From: Branchiostoma floridae | Taxonomy: Eukaryota > Chordata > Leptocardii > Amphioxiformes > Branchiostomatidae | DNA length: 64,000 bases | Assembly: GCF_000003815.2 (NCBI RefSeq) | Contig: NC_049989.1 | Location: forward strand, 12,839,549 to 12,903,548 | Direction of reading: 5' to 3' | In this document: positions 25,615 to 34,256 of the stretch, in pieces | How the letters are laid out: each line of letters starts with the position of its first letter | Numbering within the stretch: position 1 is the stretch's first letter | Notes under the pieces: model-generated | Told to the model about the DNA's origin: nothing | Database searches by the model: none | The model's input: the letters and a program-made list of their open reading frames with translations, nothing else | Translations under genes and position numbers: made by a program

Positions 25615-25926
25615 CTACTGTAGTAGTAGTAGCAGTAGTGGTATACTAGTAGTAGTAGTAGCAGCAGTAGCAGCAGTAGAAGTAGTGGTGGTGGTAGTAA
25701 ACGGTCTCTTCTTTCTCCACAGATCAACGCCCTGAAGACAAGCTGCTATTTCAACTCCGCGGGTGACCAGGACCAACAACAACTCAACAACAACTACCGA
25801 ACGACCAACCCCCTGAACGGACGCACCGTGTTCGACTCCTCCAACACGAGCGGCGTTCCCCAGCTGGCCCCCACAGTTCTGGCCCTCGTCATCGCCGTGT
25901 TATCATCCACTGCGCTGCAGTTATAA
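4045..25926 (+). CDS. Extracellular GPI-type alpha-carbonic anhydrase (CA4/CA15-like), split gene, 5' exon missing
   Basis: Alpha-carbonic anhydrase, interconverting CO2 and bicarbonate, probably outside the cell. Exons I join: 4045-4086, 20668-20841, 21518-21663, then 22529-22624 or 23717-23806, then 24667-24736, 24967-25127, 25723-25926; all junctions are AG/GT and phases agree. This gives about 296 codons with the first alternative exon and 294 with the second, plus an unseen signal-peptide exon; family members of this group are about 310 residues. Seen: WGY-NGP start, QSPID, NNGH (proton-shuttle His64 at 20835-20837), FHFHWG (zinc His94/96 at 21610-21618), third zinc His119 in the alternative exon, GSLTTP (Thr199 at 25056-25058). 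Cysteines in NWC and TTPKC match the disulfide of secreted CA4-type enzymes. The end is a short spacer and a hydrophobic tail with no charged residues after it, as in GPI anchors. Intron 4087-20667 is unusually long. Family assignment is secure; the exact ortholog is not. Confidence 0.9.
4596..4895. repeat. Purine-rich GA tract
   Basis: About 300 bases almost wholly A and G on the plus strand (GAGAGAGGGA, GAAAGAGAGA), with few interruptions. Open frames on both strands here are compositional artefacts. Confidence 0.85.
5660..6180. repeat. Diverged direct duplication of ~215 bases
   Basis: 5670-5860 and about 5980-6160 share CAATAACGTTATTGCCAAACGG, CACTTGCAACCAATCA, GCTGATCGATTTTAAACTTAACGG (quoted in parts) and AGTTCTCGTCCCCAGAG. 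The second copy has lost or changed several stretches. Confidence 0.7.
6755..6880 (+). repeat. tRNA-like SINE head
   Basis: TGTAGCTCAACTGGTAGCAG resembles the D-arm/A-box of a tRNA; a weak B-box-like GGTTTCAATTAG follows. Not foldable into a full cloverleaf by eye. Confidence 0.4.
7630..7930. repeat. Dispersed repeat, copy 1 (also 14040-14410, 22075-22150, 46305-46600)
   Basis: Copies share a GCCAAG-CTACTCGCACACAATA-type stretch and, about 200 bases on, GACAGAAGAA followed by AGAACACACCAG-type words and a CCCCATAGGGG-like end. The 22 kb copy is inverted and partial. Probably an old MITE family with decayed ends. Confidence 0.45.
8912..9719 (-). mobile_element. 5'-truncated LINE, reverse transcriptase C-terminal part
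   Basis: On the minus strand, sequence begins at the reverse transcriptase active-site motif (LDFADDLALLSHA) and continues open for about 260 codons through YLGSVLD, NTMVKPVLLYGAETW, RRWTWVGHTLRKP and GKRKRGRPRNTW, then stops near the end. The 3' tail is AAGTAAGTAAG. A 12-base direct repeat TTCTTAATGTGC flanks it at 8900-8911 and 9720-9731, as expected for target-primed insertion with 5' truncation. The family is common in aquatic invertebrates; I cannot name the clade securely. Confidence 0.9.
10471..10691. mobile_element. Near-perfect 52-base-arm palindromic MITE
   Basis: TTCTTGAAATAGTTGAACT at the left, inverse at the right; arms also hold CACAAAAATTGGACTCACCC. Central 110 bases contain AGTCACGTG and ACGTGACGTCA. 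In the long carbonic anhydrase intron. Confidence 0.75.
12849..13088. mobile_element. GGTATCTCACTG MITE, copy 1
   Basis: GGTATCTCACTGCAATTGTG at the left, CAGTGAGATACC at the right, with CTGCGGGGTTCG inside. Shares ends and interior with 19207-19430. Confidence 0.7.
15930..16095 (-). repeat. GC-rich dispersed repeat, copy in minus orientation
   Basis: Reverse complement carries CACGGGTAGGCCCCGGGTT and GGGACCCGGCCGGACCC, matching 20380-20545 in the same order. Confidence 0.55.
16560..17000. repeat. SINE-like repeat, rearranged
   Basis: Plus strand GTGTTGGCTAAATG and GGGTTCTAATCAC look like degenerate A and B boxes, followed by GAGCCCTTGGGAACTTAACA similar to the 1620-1925 element. From about 16900 the strand switches to a tail-like sequence (CACAGTGGATAACAACCCAC) whose inverse occurs at 58170-58200. 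A 14-base C run lies near 16757. Confidence 0.4.
17356..17836. mobile_element. Second copy of the CAGTCAAACC transposon, shorter
   Basis: Same ends (TAGTCAAACCTGCCC, first base mutated; GGTTTGACTG at the other side), TA on both flanks, and the same GGTGGTCG subterminal repeats. 481 bases; it lacks most of the centre present at 47213-48053. In the long carbonic anhydrase intron. Confidence 0.8.
17869..18029. mobile_element. Small palindromic MITE with CAGCCAATCAGAG core
   Basis: Arms ACCGGGATGAGGTTTCCGC and inverse, with TTTTGTGGGCGTGGCCTCT repeated inverted. 161 bases, immediately beyond the transposon ending at 17836. Confidence 0.65.
18890..18945. repeat. CTTGT microsatellite
   Basis: TTGTCTTGTCTTGTCTCG-type repeats. 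Intronic. Confidence 0.6.
19207..19430. mobile_element. GGTATCTCACTG MITE, copy 2
   Basis: GGTATCTCACTGCACTTGTG and its inverse CACAAGTGCAGTGAGATACC, with CTGCGGGGTTCGAAAGATA inside, as in 12849-13088. Confidence 0.7.
20380..20545 (+). repeat. GC-rich dispersed repeat, copy in plus orientation
   Basis: CCACGGGTAGGTTACCGGG, GGTCCTGGGTCAAATTTGA and ACCCGGGACCCGGCCG align with the reverse complement of 15930-16095. Related words occur at 12480-12720. Family not recognised. Confidence 0.55.
20668..20841 (+). CDS. Carbonic anhydrase exon with QSPID and proton-shuttle His64
   Basis: Acceptor CAACAG, donor GCCA|gtaagt, phase 1 to 1. Encodes the PATWPNNYPNW start, a Cys at 20703-20705 that should form the extracellular disulfide, KQSPIDVQ and ends NNGHA, where His is the expected shuttle residue 64. 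Confidence 0.92.
20848..21330. repeat. Imperfect TAG-triplet microsatellite
   Basis: Repeated AGTAGTAGTTTAGTAG-type units over nearly 500 bases, starting about seven bases after the donor of exon 20668-20841 and filling much of that intron. Confidence 0.8.
21518..21663 (+). CDS. Carbonic anhydrase exon with zinc ligands His94 and His96
   Basis: Acceptor CTCACAG, donor GCCGAG|gtactt, ends in phase 0. Encodes IQVDLLSKTG, then VLQFHFHWGSEHT with the two zinc histidines, then the YDAE that leads into the His119 exon. The loop between HWG and SEHT is several residues shorter than in cytosolic CA2. Confidence 0.93.
22529..22624 (+). CDS. Carbonic anhydrase alternative exon 4a (third zinc ligand His119)
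   Basis: Acceptor CTTATAG, donor TTAGAG|gtatgg, phase 0 to 0, 32 codons. Encodes MHVVTWNSKY followed by PDGFAVLSVLLE; His at 22532-22534 is the third zinc ligand. Compared with exon 23717-23806 the first ten residues match at eight positions and the remainder differs; this version keeps the more family-typical F-A-V-L core around residues 141-144. Confidence 0.9.
22666..22949. mobile_element. Fold-back MITE between the two alternative carbonic anhydrase exons
   Basis: Left arm starts CATCCTCCTACGCAGGGAC, right arm ends with its inverse; arms of about 85 bases align with several mismatches, around a central part containing CAGCCAATCAGAG. It begins 41 bases after the donor of exon 22529-22624. 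Confidence 0.7.
22992..23122. mobile_element. Small fold-back element
   Basis: GGGGTTCACACT at the left and AGTGAACCC at the right, with TGTATGAGGTCC and GGACCTCAT inside as inverted pairs. A related AAGTCCGTATGAGGTCC stretch occurs at 15285-15305. Confidence 0.6.
23153..23471. mobile_element. AAGGCCA...GGATGACATC fold-back element
   Basis: AAGGCCACATTTATTTGA at the left, inverted AACATGGCCT at the right with GGATGTCATCCATATAA. Same family as 62163-62586 and 63119-63662. In the carbonic anhydrase intron before exon 4b. Confidence 0.65.
23717..23806 (+). CDS. Carbonic anhydrase alternative exon 4b (second copy of the His119 exon)
   Basis: Acceptor CACTTCAG, donor ATCGCG|gtaggt, phase 0 to 0, 30 codons. 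Encodes MHMVTWNTKY then RDVYEARDNNGLATFSVPIA. It aligns with exon 22529-22624 from the third zinc His (23720-23722) to the end, and both join the same neighbours in frame. The coding content, splice sites and absence of stops argue against a dead copy. Either exon alone restores a normal fold; both together would duplicate one strand but would not shift the frame. Whether it is used is untested. Confidence 0.8.
24667..24736 (+). CDS. Carbonic anhydrase exon 5
   Basis: Acceptor GTATAG, donor AAAG|gtttgt, phase 0 to 1. Encodes ATSQTANPGMQNIVSQLSNV, the family's weakly conserved helix after the active-site strand. Confidence 0.85.
24967..25127 (+). CDS. Carbonic anhydrase exon 6 with SLTTP catalytic threonines
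   Basis: Acceptor TTTTCCAG, donor GACCAG|gtgaaa, phase 1 to 0. Encodes YWRYMGSLTTPKCNEVVVWT, the most conserved block of the family, with Thr199/Thr200 and the second disulfide Cys (25068-25070). Confidence 0.95.
25417..25710. repeat. TAG/CAG-triplet microsatellite
   Basis: AGTAGTAGTAG runs with AGC variants end just before the pyrimidine tract of the last carbonic anhydrase exon. It is the second TAG-rich tract in the same gene. Confidence 0.85.
25723..25926 (+). CDS. Carbonic anhydrase last exon with GPI-type tail
   Basis: Acceptor TTTCTCCACAG, then 67 codons and a TAA stop. After a Gln/Asn-rich stretch, SSNTSG could hold the GPI attachment residue, and a roughly 20-residue hydrophobic segment (from PTVLALVIAVL) runs to the end. 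A (TAG)n tract ends about 20 bases upstream of the acceptor. Confidence 0.88.
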   Translation: MNALKTSCYFNSAGDQDQQQLNNNYRTTNPLNGRTVFDSSNTSGVPQLAPTVLALVIAVLSSTALQL

Positions 25927-26133
25927 AACTATTTGGTTGCTGCTTAGTTCCGTTTTTTGGCGACGCCACAGGAGCGGAGCCGTCAGTAAAATGCTATTCC
26001 CTCTAAACTTGCCCACGATCAAAAAAGTATAACCTAACTTGTATGTTTGCTTTGTGATAAATCCTCAAAAATTGTTTTAATCAGGTTGATAGACGCAGGA
26101 TATTGAATATTTCTTTAAGACAACCATTAATGT

Positions 26134-26335
26134 CTTACGTTTCGATGCCTATCAGACATCTTCTGACTATAGTGCTGCTTTTCTCTGCCTGTATATGTTG
26201 CCGATGTAGGTTAGCAACGTTTGGGATTGTGTTCTCACCGCAAAGCGCCACCTACATTGGCTACGTATAGCGGCGAGAAGCAGAACTCTAGTTAGAAGCT
26301 CTGAGGAAGATGTCTGACAAACATCGAAACGTAAG
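26134..26335. mobile_element. CTTACGTTTCGATG fold-back element
   Basis: CTTACGTTTCGATG at the left and CATCGAAACGTAAG at the right, with AGACATCTTC / GAAGATGTCTG inside. The right half also occurs at 32245-32371 and 32955-33090. It starts 208 bases after the carbonic anhydrase stop codon. Confidence 0.7.
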
Positions 26336-29300
26336 CAGCTAGATGAGAGACATTACTGACTGTGTATAAGAAATACTCAATATTCTTGTGATAAACCTTT
26401 GCTTTGCTTACCTTAGGATTTTAAACCAATGAGTGATACGGATAGAAGGAGTCTGTAAGAGAAAATAGCTAACAAGGCATTTATTTGTTGCATAAAACAT
26501 ATTAGATATTAATGTCAAGAGAGTTGCACATGACACGCTAAAGTAGAAAGCTATTTATGAATGATGTCTGAGCTAGATGTCTATATGCTGTTGTGGAGAT
26601 ACTAAAATCACATGGAAAATGTAGAATAGGTAGGAAATGATTTCATATGAATACGCAAAATCTATATGTGGAAATCTAAATGTTTACGCCGTACCAGATA
26701 AAGTATATGTGTGGATATCGTAAAGTGGTCGTTGTGTCACATCGTGATGTGTTGTTGGGCATATTCTGAAAGTCGACAATCACGTGCTTGCAAACCCCCT
26801 AACCCAGCCCCAACCCTACCCCTACTCAGATATGCCACTTAAGAAACGTAGCTTCCAATATGTGGACAATAGGTTTTGATACAACCTGCCTTGTATATGA
26901 CGGCGCTAGTTGGAGGGGCAAACCATTTTCGCCTTCGAAACACACACAAATACAACATCCACTATAAGCGGTATCGGCATTTCGGTAGTGGTAAGAATCG
27001 GACGAATTCAGGTATTGTGTACGTTACATTCCNNNNNNNNNNNNNNNNNNNNNNNNNNNNNNNNNNNNNNNNNNNNNNNNNNNNNNNNNNNNNNNNNNNN
27101 NNNNNNNNNNNNNNNNNNNNNNNNNNNNNNNNNNNNNNNNNNNNNNNNNNNNNNNNNNNNNNNNNNNNNNNNNNNNNNNNNNNNNNNNNNNNNNNNNNNN
27201 NNNNNNNNNNNNNNNNNNNNNNNNNNNNNNNNNNNNNNNNNNNNNNNNNNNNNNNNNNNNNNNNNNNNNNNNNNNNNNNNNNNNNNNNNNNNNNNNNNNN
27301 NNNNNNNNNNNNNNNNNNNNNNNNNNNNNNNNNNNNNNNNNNNNNNNNNNNNNNNNNNNNNNNNNNNNNNNNNNNNNNNNNNNNNNNNNNNNNNNNNNNN
27401 NNNNNNNNNNNNNNNNNNNNNNNNNNNNNNNNNNNNNNNNNNNNNNNNNNNNNNNNNNNNNNNNNNNNNNNNNNNNNNNNNNNNNNNNNNNNNNNNNNNN
27501 NNNNNNNNNNNNNNNNNNNNNNNNNNNNNNNNNNNNNNNNNNNNNNNNNNNNNNNNNNNNNNNNNNNNNGTAAAATAGCTTCCCCTATACGAATTACGGG
27601 AAATTATTAAAAAGGCCTGCCTACGCCTTACGGAAAAGAGTATGCAGACCCTCACACAAGTCTGGTCAAGAGTGGGCTCTTTGCTCTTCGTTAGCGCAAA
27701 TTCGTTACAAAAAAACCTTACTTGACACCGTAAACTTCTCAAAACATGAGGTGGCCCGATCGTCCAAAAGATTTTTGTACATAATTCTGATTCATTTATA
27801 TAATTATTTGTCTGAAACTGTTAGAAAATCAGACGACAACATCTGACACAATATCTGCTGTTGGAAATATAGATTGTCCAGATTCGCCAATAGAATGGGT
27901 TTTGAAATCTTGATTTTAAAACTGCTTTTAAAAAGAAAATCTTGATAGCTCCAAATACAACATTCTGAAACCACTGTTGAATCTGGATCATTCTTCAATT
28001 TAAAAACGGACTTTCCAAATAGTGTTAAACTCTATGTGGGTTGTTGATCTTCTAAACCCGTTGTAAGGATAACATTGAAATAACATAAAAATTGATTTTT
28101 AACAGTCGCTTCTTTGCATAAACGGGCACAAAAAACCCAAATCCAGAGCTATCAAAGTTCGTTTTATAACGTTATATGAACGTTTATTTTTTTGAATGGA
28201 GGTTCAGTCAAAGAAGTTTGCAGTTTTGCAAATTTTGAACCTAGTTCGACTTCGAGATCAGACGGACTATGAAGACATGGGCTAGCTATCCTTCTGACAT
28301 TAGGGTTGATTCTCGAATACCGCGGGAGGGTGTTTACAAAGACCATCTTGCACTTCTGCTCCCTTATTGATATATAAAGATTAATCCCCACTAAAAGACC
28401 CACCCTGAGTTGTTCGTGATTTGTCCCTTGTAGTCAGAAGGGTTTCTTTGCCCATGTTTGAGTCAACTGTTTGGGAGAGCTCTATTTTCACCTATACCTC
28501 ATTCGGACAGTGGTAAATTTGATCACCGATATTTCAAACAATTTCTACACAGAATACTGCACAGTATCATATTCTCTGGAACAGAAATCTGAGATAAAAA
28601 TGTCCCCAAAGGCTAGCCATCCCAGTGACAGCGTTCTGACCAAATCGCCTACATCTCGCCATGTTTTCTAACATTCCCACACGGTGTTGTGTGAGTGGAA
28701 GTATTACCTAAAAAAAAACAAAGGAAAAGAACTGTAGATACAGAAGCATGTAAAATCCCGTATTTCCATGTAGTAGACCAATGCCTGTCCAATGCAATAG
28801 ACGTAATAGTAGCTCTACAAGCGACGAAGCTAAAATATAATCAGTTTAGTTATGGCAGGAATCACGACCAATCAAACGCGGCGTAAGTTAATGGCAGTTC
28901 AAAAGTTCAAGACGCAGCCGTGTTATCTGACGCTCGATTGGGCTATGAGGATTTCACGCGTATGCTTCTTTTGGCTTTCTCTCAGCTATATCAAAAAATA
29001 TAGAGCAGTAGTTAGCCAACATTGAAATCTCTTTCTGTCTTCTCATAAAGACCTTATAACTCTGATAATGATATATCCAATACGCGTGGGTCATTGTTGC
29101 ATAAAATTTGTTTATACTTTACAATAATTTCAAATCACGGTGCTATTAGCAATCGTTTTGTTACATTCTGGGAGAGGCTTCAATTTTAAAGGCTGTAAAT
29201 GCTGCATTTGCGGTTGTTCGTTTGTTACATGGGTGTCCATATGTCAAGAATGGTTTTCTTCTTTTCCACAATGTTACTTGTTTAAATATTGCAACATGCA

Positions 29301-31675
29301 ATACATCTTTGTAAAGGGTTAGTGAAAGTTGATCTTTGGTGAAGTCACTGACGCAAAAAAAAAATTAAATCAACTTTGCGGTCGCCGATTGGCTGACAGT
29401 CTCTAACGTAGGGACCAGAATAGCCAATCACGGCGCACCCTATTCTAAGAAGCAACCACTACACTAAAGCTTACATTTTCACGTGCCCGCGACAACTTTA
29501 ATCAACATATTATCACGATTCGTCAAATTTTGTGAATTCTATCTTAAATTCTATAGATTATTCCGTAAGCCGCAAAAGTATGTATAAGATGACAACTACA
29601 TAGAGATAGATAGATAAATAGATATATTGAATATATGTATGTTAACCAAAAAGATAACTTACTGTTAGAACCATGTTTTAGATTTACAACAGATAGCAAT
29701 AACAAGAGTTCACCTCCTATGGAGTGGTCACCTGAATTACACAAGATAAACGGTAGAGGGCGCTGCTTTGATGTAATTTCATGATTGTGTGCTTCACAAT
29801 GTGAACTCAGACGCTTGGTATAAAATAAAAGAATCTCCGACCAACAACACGCGTGGGTTGTCTCTCATTGTTCACTGTGTTTACTTTAAGTTTACGTTTG
29901 TTGTATTGTACGTTATAGACATACCTTCCATATGACCGATTTGCTATTCTAGTTACTGTAGAGATTGAAGAAAGACACCATCAAAATTTTACCCGTATTT
30001 GATATCAATAAAACCTGCTTAAATATGAATATTAACAAACTGAACTCTTGTGAGTCCAGCAGTCTGACAGCAAAACTTGAGAAAAGAACGGAAGACCACA
30101 GAAATGAACTGCTTCCGTAAAAGTCTAGGGATCACACATCGAGACACTATCTTACATACTGAAGTACGAGATAGAGTCATGTAAAACTTCAGTTCGTACG
30201 AAGACATCCTAAACATATAGTAGAGTTATTCCCCTCTAAAGGGATGATGCAACTACACATGCGCGGAAAATTTCCTGACATGCCTATCAAGTTCTGGGAA
30301 TTCTTGTCAAACGGACGCTCTCTATACTGTTAGGCTCGCCTCATGAGGCGTTGCCAAAAACTAAAGTAGTGCGGCCACGTGTCACCGTAATCGGGAGTGT
30401 ATGTATACAGAGAGTGTAGTTCTCTAGCCTCCACCAGGCCTTTCTACGGGGTGTGGGGATCTTAGAATTCGGAAGAAAAAAAATCGGGAAAGCGGCCGGA
30501 GGAGCCAACGCTTAGGCCTAGGGTCATGTTTCGCCGCCCGACTTCTCTGGTAGCAAAACTCCCCTGACAAATTGTTCTCCCTATGAACCAGCGTAGTCAG
30601 TTTGGTAGATACTAATAATTCCCAGCATATTTTTCAGTAAATCTAACGCAAGATTTCCAAACCGGGGCCAGGCCGGGCTATTTGTGGAAACGAAAAATAG
30701 AAATGTATACGGAAAAATATACACAAATAATGCCCACGACTATTCTCTTTACGTCTTGTGCAGTTTGGTGTCTTTTATATATCTCATACTTTTCGTTCCC
30801 GAAAGCTGCCCGGCCGGGCCCCGGCTTGGAAATGTGACGTAGGCCTTACCAGCACAGTTTTTAATAGGAGGTCTATGACCTGAACGCCAGTGTGTATTTG
30901 AAAACAAGAAAAAGATAAATATTTCTAATAATGAGGCTTTACGATTTAATTGATACATGGGAAATATTCTAATTTCCTAACGGTTCTGATTCCTCTACAC
31001 CTACCAGTCGTTCCACGAACATAAACAAAATAATGCTCGTTTGATAACGACATCCGAATTTGAGACGATCCCGACGTTCCAGGCAGCCGTCTTTCTTCTC
31101 CCAACTTTCGATCGCTCAGATATGACAATCTTACTCATCCCTGTAGGCTCCGTAAATTTCTCTCTCCTGTAATAATCGAACTCTTAACCCCCCAAACCAC
31201 CCTTCAAACTCCACAAATCGAATAAACGGGATAACAGATATGTTCTAGTGAGAAATAATCGATGGAAACTGAAATGCGGAGTGGTACATGTATATCGATC
31301 TGTCCATCGGTCGATTGAGAACCAAATCGCGCAAATAACCGTGAAACATCAGTCATAGTAAATATCGGGCCCCAGACACACATATCAAGTCTGCACAGAG
31401 GTATTGAAGACAGGGAAAGCGTATCTTTTTGCCATTCTCAAAGGGGATATTGTATGTCTATGGCATTTTCCACGGACAAACTATAGATGCTGAAATCAAT
31501 ATGTCTGAAGTACAATGGCAATGGGTTGGCGTTTGACTGAAGACTTTGTGATTTTTGAGAAAGATGCTTTCACTACATATACTGTCATTGAGGGATAGAA
31601 ATTGCAAAATCTACTAGGGAAACGGGAGGAAGAAAATTCTCGGTTTTAGGTTTAATCTCATCCTGGGATTGTTTT
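26336..31675. other. Intergenic stretch without recognised genes
   Basis: AT-rich. Only weak items seen: an inverted CCGATTGGCTGACAG / AATAGCCAATCACGG pair near 29385-29435, and GCCTCATGAGGCGTTGCC near 30338, related to the inverted pair around the last carbonic anhydrase exon. No coding signal with splice sites was found. Confidence 0.6.
27033..27569. other. Assembly gap (537 N)
   Basis: Unresolved bases. Reading frames spanning it are meaningless. Confidence 1.
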
Positions 31676-31679
31676 TTAA

Positions 31680-31998
31680 GGGCACAACCCGCCGTACGCG
31701 TGCAAATACGTGCTGTCTACGTGGGCAATCTTTTGGGATCCGTAAGTGGTACGTACCGCCTCCGTATGAACTCGTAGGGAATCCGACGGGTTTTGGAACA
31801 CGCAGACACGTCGTAGAACTTTACGTGCAGGCAAAACTTTGTGTGCCATCGGGCTGCGGATTCGCCCCTAGTACGTGCCAGTACGGGCGACGCGCCTGCC
31901 CTGTACACCCTGAACGTTTTTCAGAAATACGAGTAAGTGGCGGACGTGGCCTCCCAATAAAACGTACGGACAAATTGCAGGTACAGCGGGTTGTGCCC
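31680..31998. mobile_element. TTAA-flanked fold-back element
   Basis: Ends GGGCACAACCCGC and GCGGGTTGTGCCC, with TTAA at 31676-31679 and TTAG at 31999-32002, as for piggyBac- or Kolobok-type insertion. Related internal sequence (ACGTGCAGGCAA, GTACGGACAAATTGCA) recurs at about 24100-24300 without the ends. Confidence 0.6.
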
Positions 31999-32159
31999 TT
32001 AGCTTAACGCACTGTATTACATTTAAAGGCCGATTAAGCCACGTTGATTGTATCATATGGATGAAATCCTCTTGGAACCCCCAAAACTGGTATTAGCGTG
32101 TGAAAAACATCTTGGTAAAGAAAAGCTGTCTTCGTTATTAAATCTTCTTTTTTACTTTC

Positions 32160-33090
32160 TATTCCGTTTTCCGGTACTTTTCGGTGAGAAAACAATCCCA
32201 AGCGTGGCTAAGCTTGTAAGCGTGTAAGCTAAGGGGGGATACAAGCTTAGCCGCCTTTGGGATTGTTTTCTCACCGCAAAAGCGCCACCTACATCGGCTA
32301 CAGATAGCGGTGAGAAGAAAACTCCAGTTATAAGCTGTGACGAAGATGTCTGAGAGACATCGAAACGTAAGCAATGTATAAGTACCTGCTGGCTGTGTAA
32401 AAAGAATTCTCCTATATCCTAGGAGACATTTAATATTCTATTCTTCCAATTCGCCACAGATGTCACTATTTTCCAAGCAGAGGTTATGGTGGGGTTCCAG
32501 TAAAGACCGTGATATCTTTCGTCCACATAGAGAAATGCAGACGAAAGAAATCATGACCACTTCTTGATCCCCTAAAAGAATAACTTCATCTTAAAGACCA
32601 CTGCTCGTTTCTTGAAAGTCCATTTTGTATGAAAATTGGCTCTTAAGTCGACATGAAATCTTAAACGTATCTTGACCTTGTCAAAGTGACCTTCATCCAT
32701 ATTGCAATGAGGCACTGTCCTTCATTAAGGTCAAACTTTTAACATGAATATTCATAGCACTTGTAATTAGGCCATGTTGAATTGATAATGTGGATGACAT
32801 CAGCGCACGCATCAGTTTTTGGCCAAATCCAACAAAAAAGACTTCCAACTATACTGAAATACTGTAAATGCATTTGAGTTCGCGGGGATTTAATTTTACG
32901 GTAATTTTGTCAATACCAGAATATCAACCCCAATGATGAACCGGGAGGAGGGGGGATACAAGTTTAGCCACATTTGGGATTGTTTTCTCACCGCAAAAGC
33001 GCCACCTACATCGGCTACATATAGCGGTGAGAAGCAGAACTCCAGTTAGAAGCTCTAACGAAGGTGTCAGAGAGACATCGAAACGTAAGC
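32160..33090. repeat. Two half copies of the CGAAACGTAAG repeat and related pieces
   Basis: 32245-32371 and 32955-33090 share TTTGGGATTGTTTTCTCACC, GCGCCACCTACATCGGC and GACATCGAAACGTAAG with 26134-26335. An inverted copy of the first part (GAGAAAACAATCCCAA at about 32188) makes a short hairpin with 32257-32276. 32767-32870 is a one-ended GGCCATGTTGA element. Confidence 0.6.
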
Positions 33091-33756
33091 AATGTAAGTA
33101 CTTGCTGGTTGTGTAAAAAGAATTTTCCCATTATCCAATACCAGTCTGAGAATAGCTTCAAGTTCAAGTCTTTATTTGTTCTTCAATGACTGAGATAACA
33201 TGTTGAGGTTATGAGCATCAGGCATATATTACGCAAGTCGTGTACTCCAAAATTTTTGGTACTCAAAATTAATGTACATGTATTGGAGAAAGTAGTGAAA
33301 ATTCAACTTGTATGGTATACAGTAGTCTTGCTTTTCAGTCCATCACTATAGCACAGAATGCATACGTACCGTAACATATGACTATATGGTACAATAAATA
33401 CAAGACTAAGTAGAGTTTGTATTGATTTAAGAATGATATATTTCCATTTAAGCATAATAATGCATAGAACAACATTTTGCTGTATGAACTGTGTATGTAA
33501 ATTTCCTTTTCATTTTTGGTGTACACTAAATTTTTAGGAGAAAACTAATATATTCAGAAAGGCAGTATTGAAAAAAAATCAGTATAAGCCATTTAAAGAT
33601 TAGTAATTCAATCAGTATTCGTTAACATTCCAGTAAAATTTCCCAAATTGTTGCAAGTTATATAAATCAACATAATCATCTTAGAATTATCATTCTGACT
33701 ACAGTCTTGTTTTAAACAGTTTTTTCTATTAATATTGCTCACATCATTCCATCTGT

Positions 33757-34150
33757 AAGGCCTAAGAAAAAAATGTTGTGTTTCTTGTTTCCTTACCTAC
33801 CCTAGAAAAACCTGCCGACCCTAGACTTTTTTTGGGTTGGGCAGTGGAGTCACATAGCTTCCAGTTAGAATTTGTAATCAGCCTGCTTCCCATTGAAGTA
33901 AAAAAAAACAAAAAAACACTGCTTATCTCTCATGAATGATAAATGTACTTTGTAATTTAAAAATTCACAAAATTAAAGTTTGACATTGAAAGACAAGTAT
34001 CCTCATGCATTTTAGTTTAACTCCACAGTAACTAATATGTATCACAAGAGTTTTGGCCAGCCTAAAAAAATTACAAGTTAGAAAAAAACCTACTGACCCT
34101 AATTGTTTCTGGACTAAAACAGGAAACAAAACTTTTTTTTCCTAGGCCTA
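33757..34150. mobile_element. AAGGCCTAGGAAAAAAA fold-back element, copy 1
   Basis: Inverted ends around AAGGCCTAAGAAAAAAATG; interior CCTGCCGACCCTAGAC and GTTTGACATTGAAAGACAA match 56696-57113. It lies 107 bases beyond the RNF25 stop codon, so it probably forms part of the 3' UTR. Confidence 0.7.
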
Positions 34151-34256
34151 AGAGAGAGTAGACGGACAGAGAGTTGGTATTGATCCACTAATGCACTACC
34201 TCAGTCTCTACAGGGTTCTAACCGTATCTGATGTACAGGGACTGTCTCAGTGTTTG

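Larger units (their letters stand above)
25152..25975. repeat. 22-base inverted repeats flanking the last carbonic anhydrase exon
   Basis: GCTCCTGAGGCGTCGCC plus AAAAA at 25152-25173 is matched inverted at 25954-25975 with 21 of 22 bases. They sit just inside the last intron and just after the stop codon. Similar words occur near 30338 and 41286, so each is probably a fragment of a dispersed repeat. Confidence 0.65.

Noticed and set aside
25419-25727. Tyr/Thr/Leu-homopolymer frame on the minus strand
   Set aside because: Translation of the TAG-triplet microsatellite.
26876-27742. Long open frames on both strands across 27033-27569
   Set aside because: They consist mainly of N; the flanks have no recognisable coding sequence.
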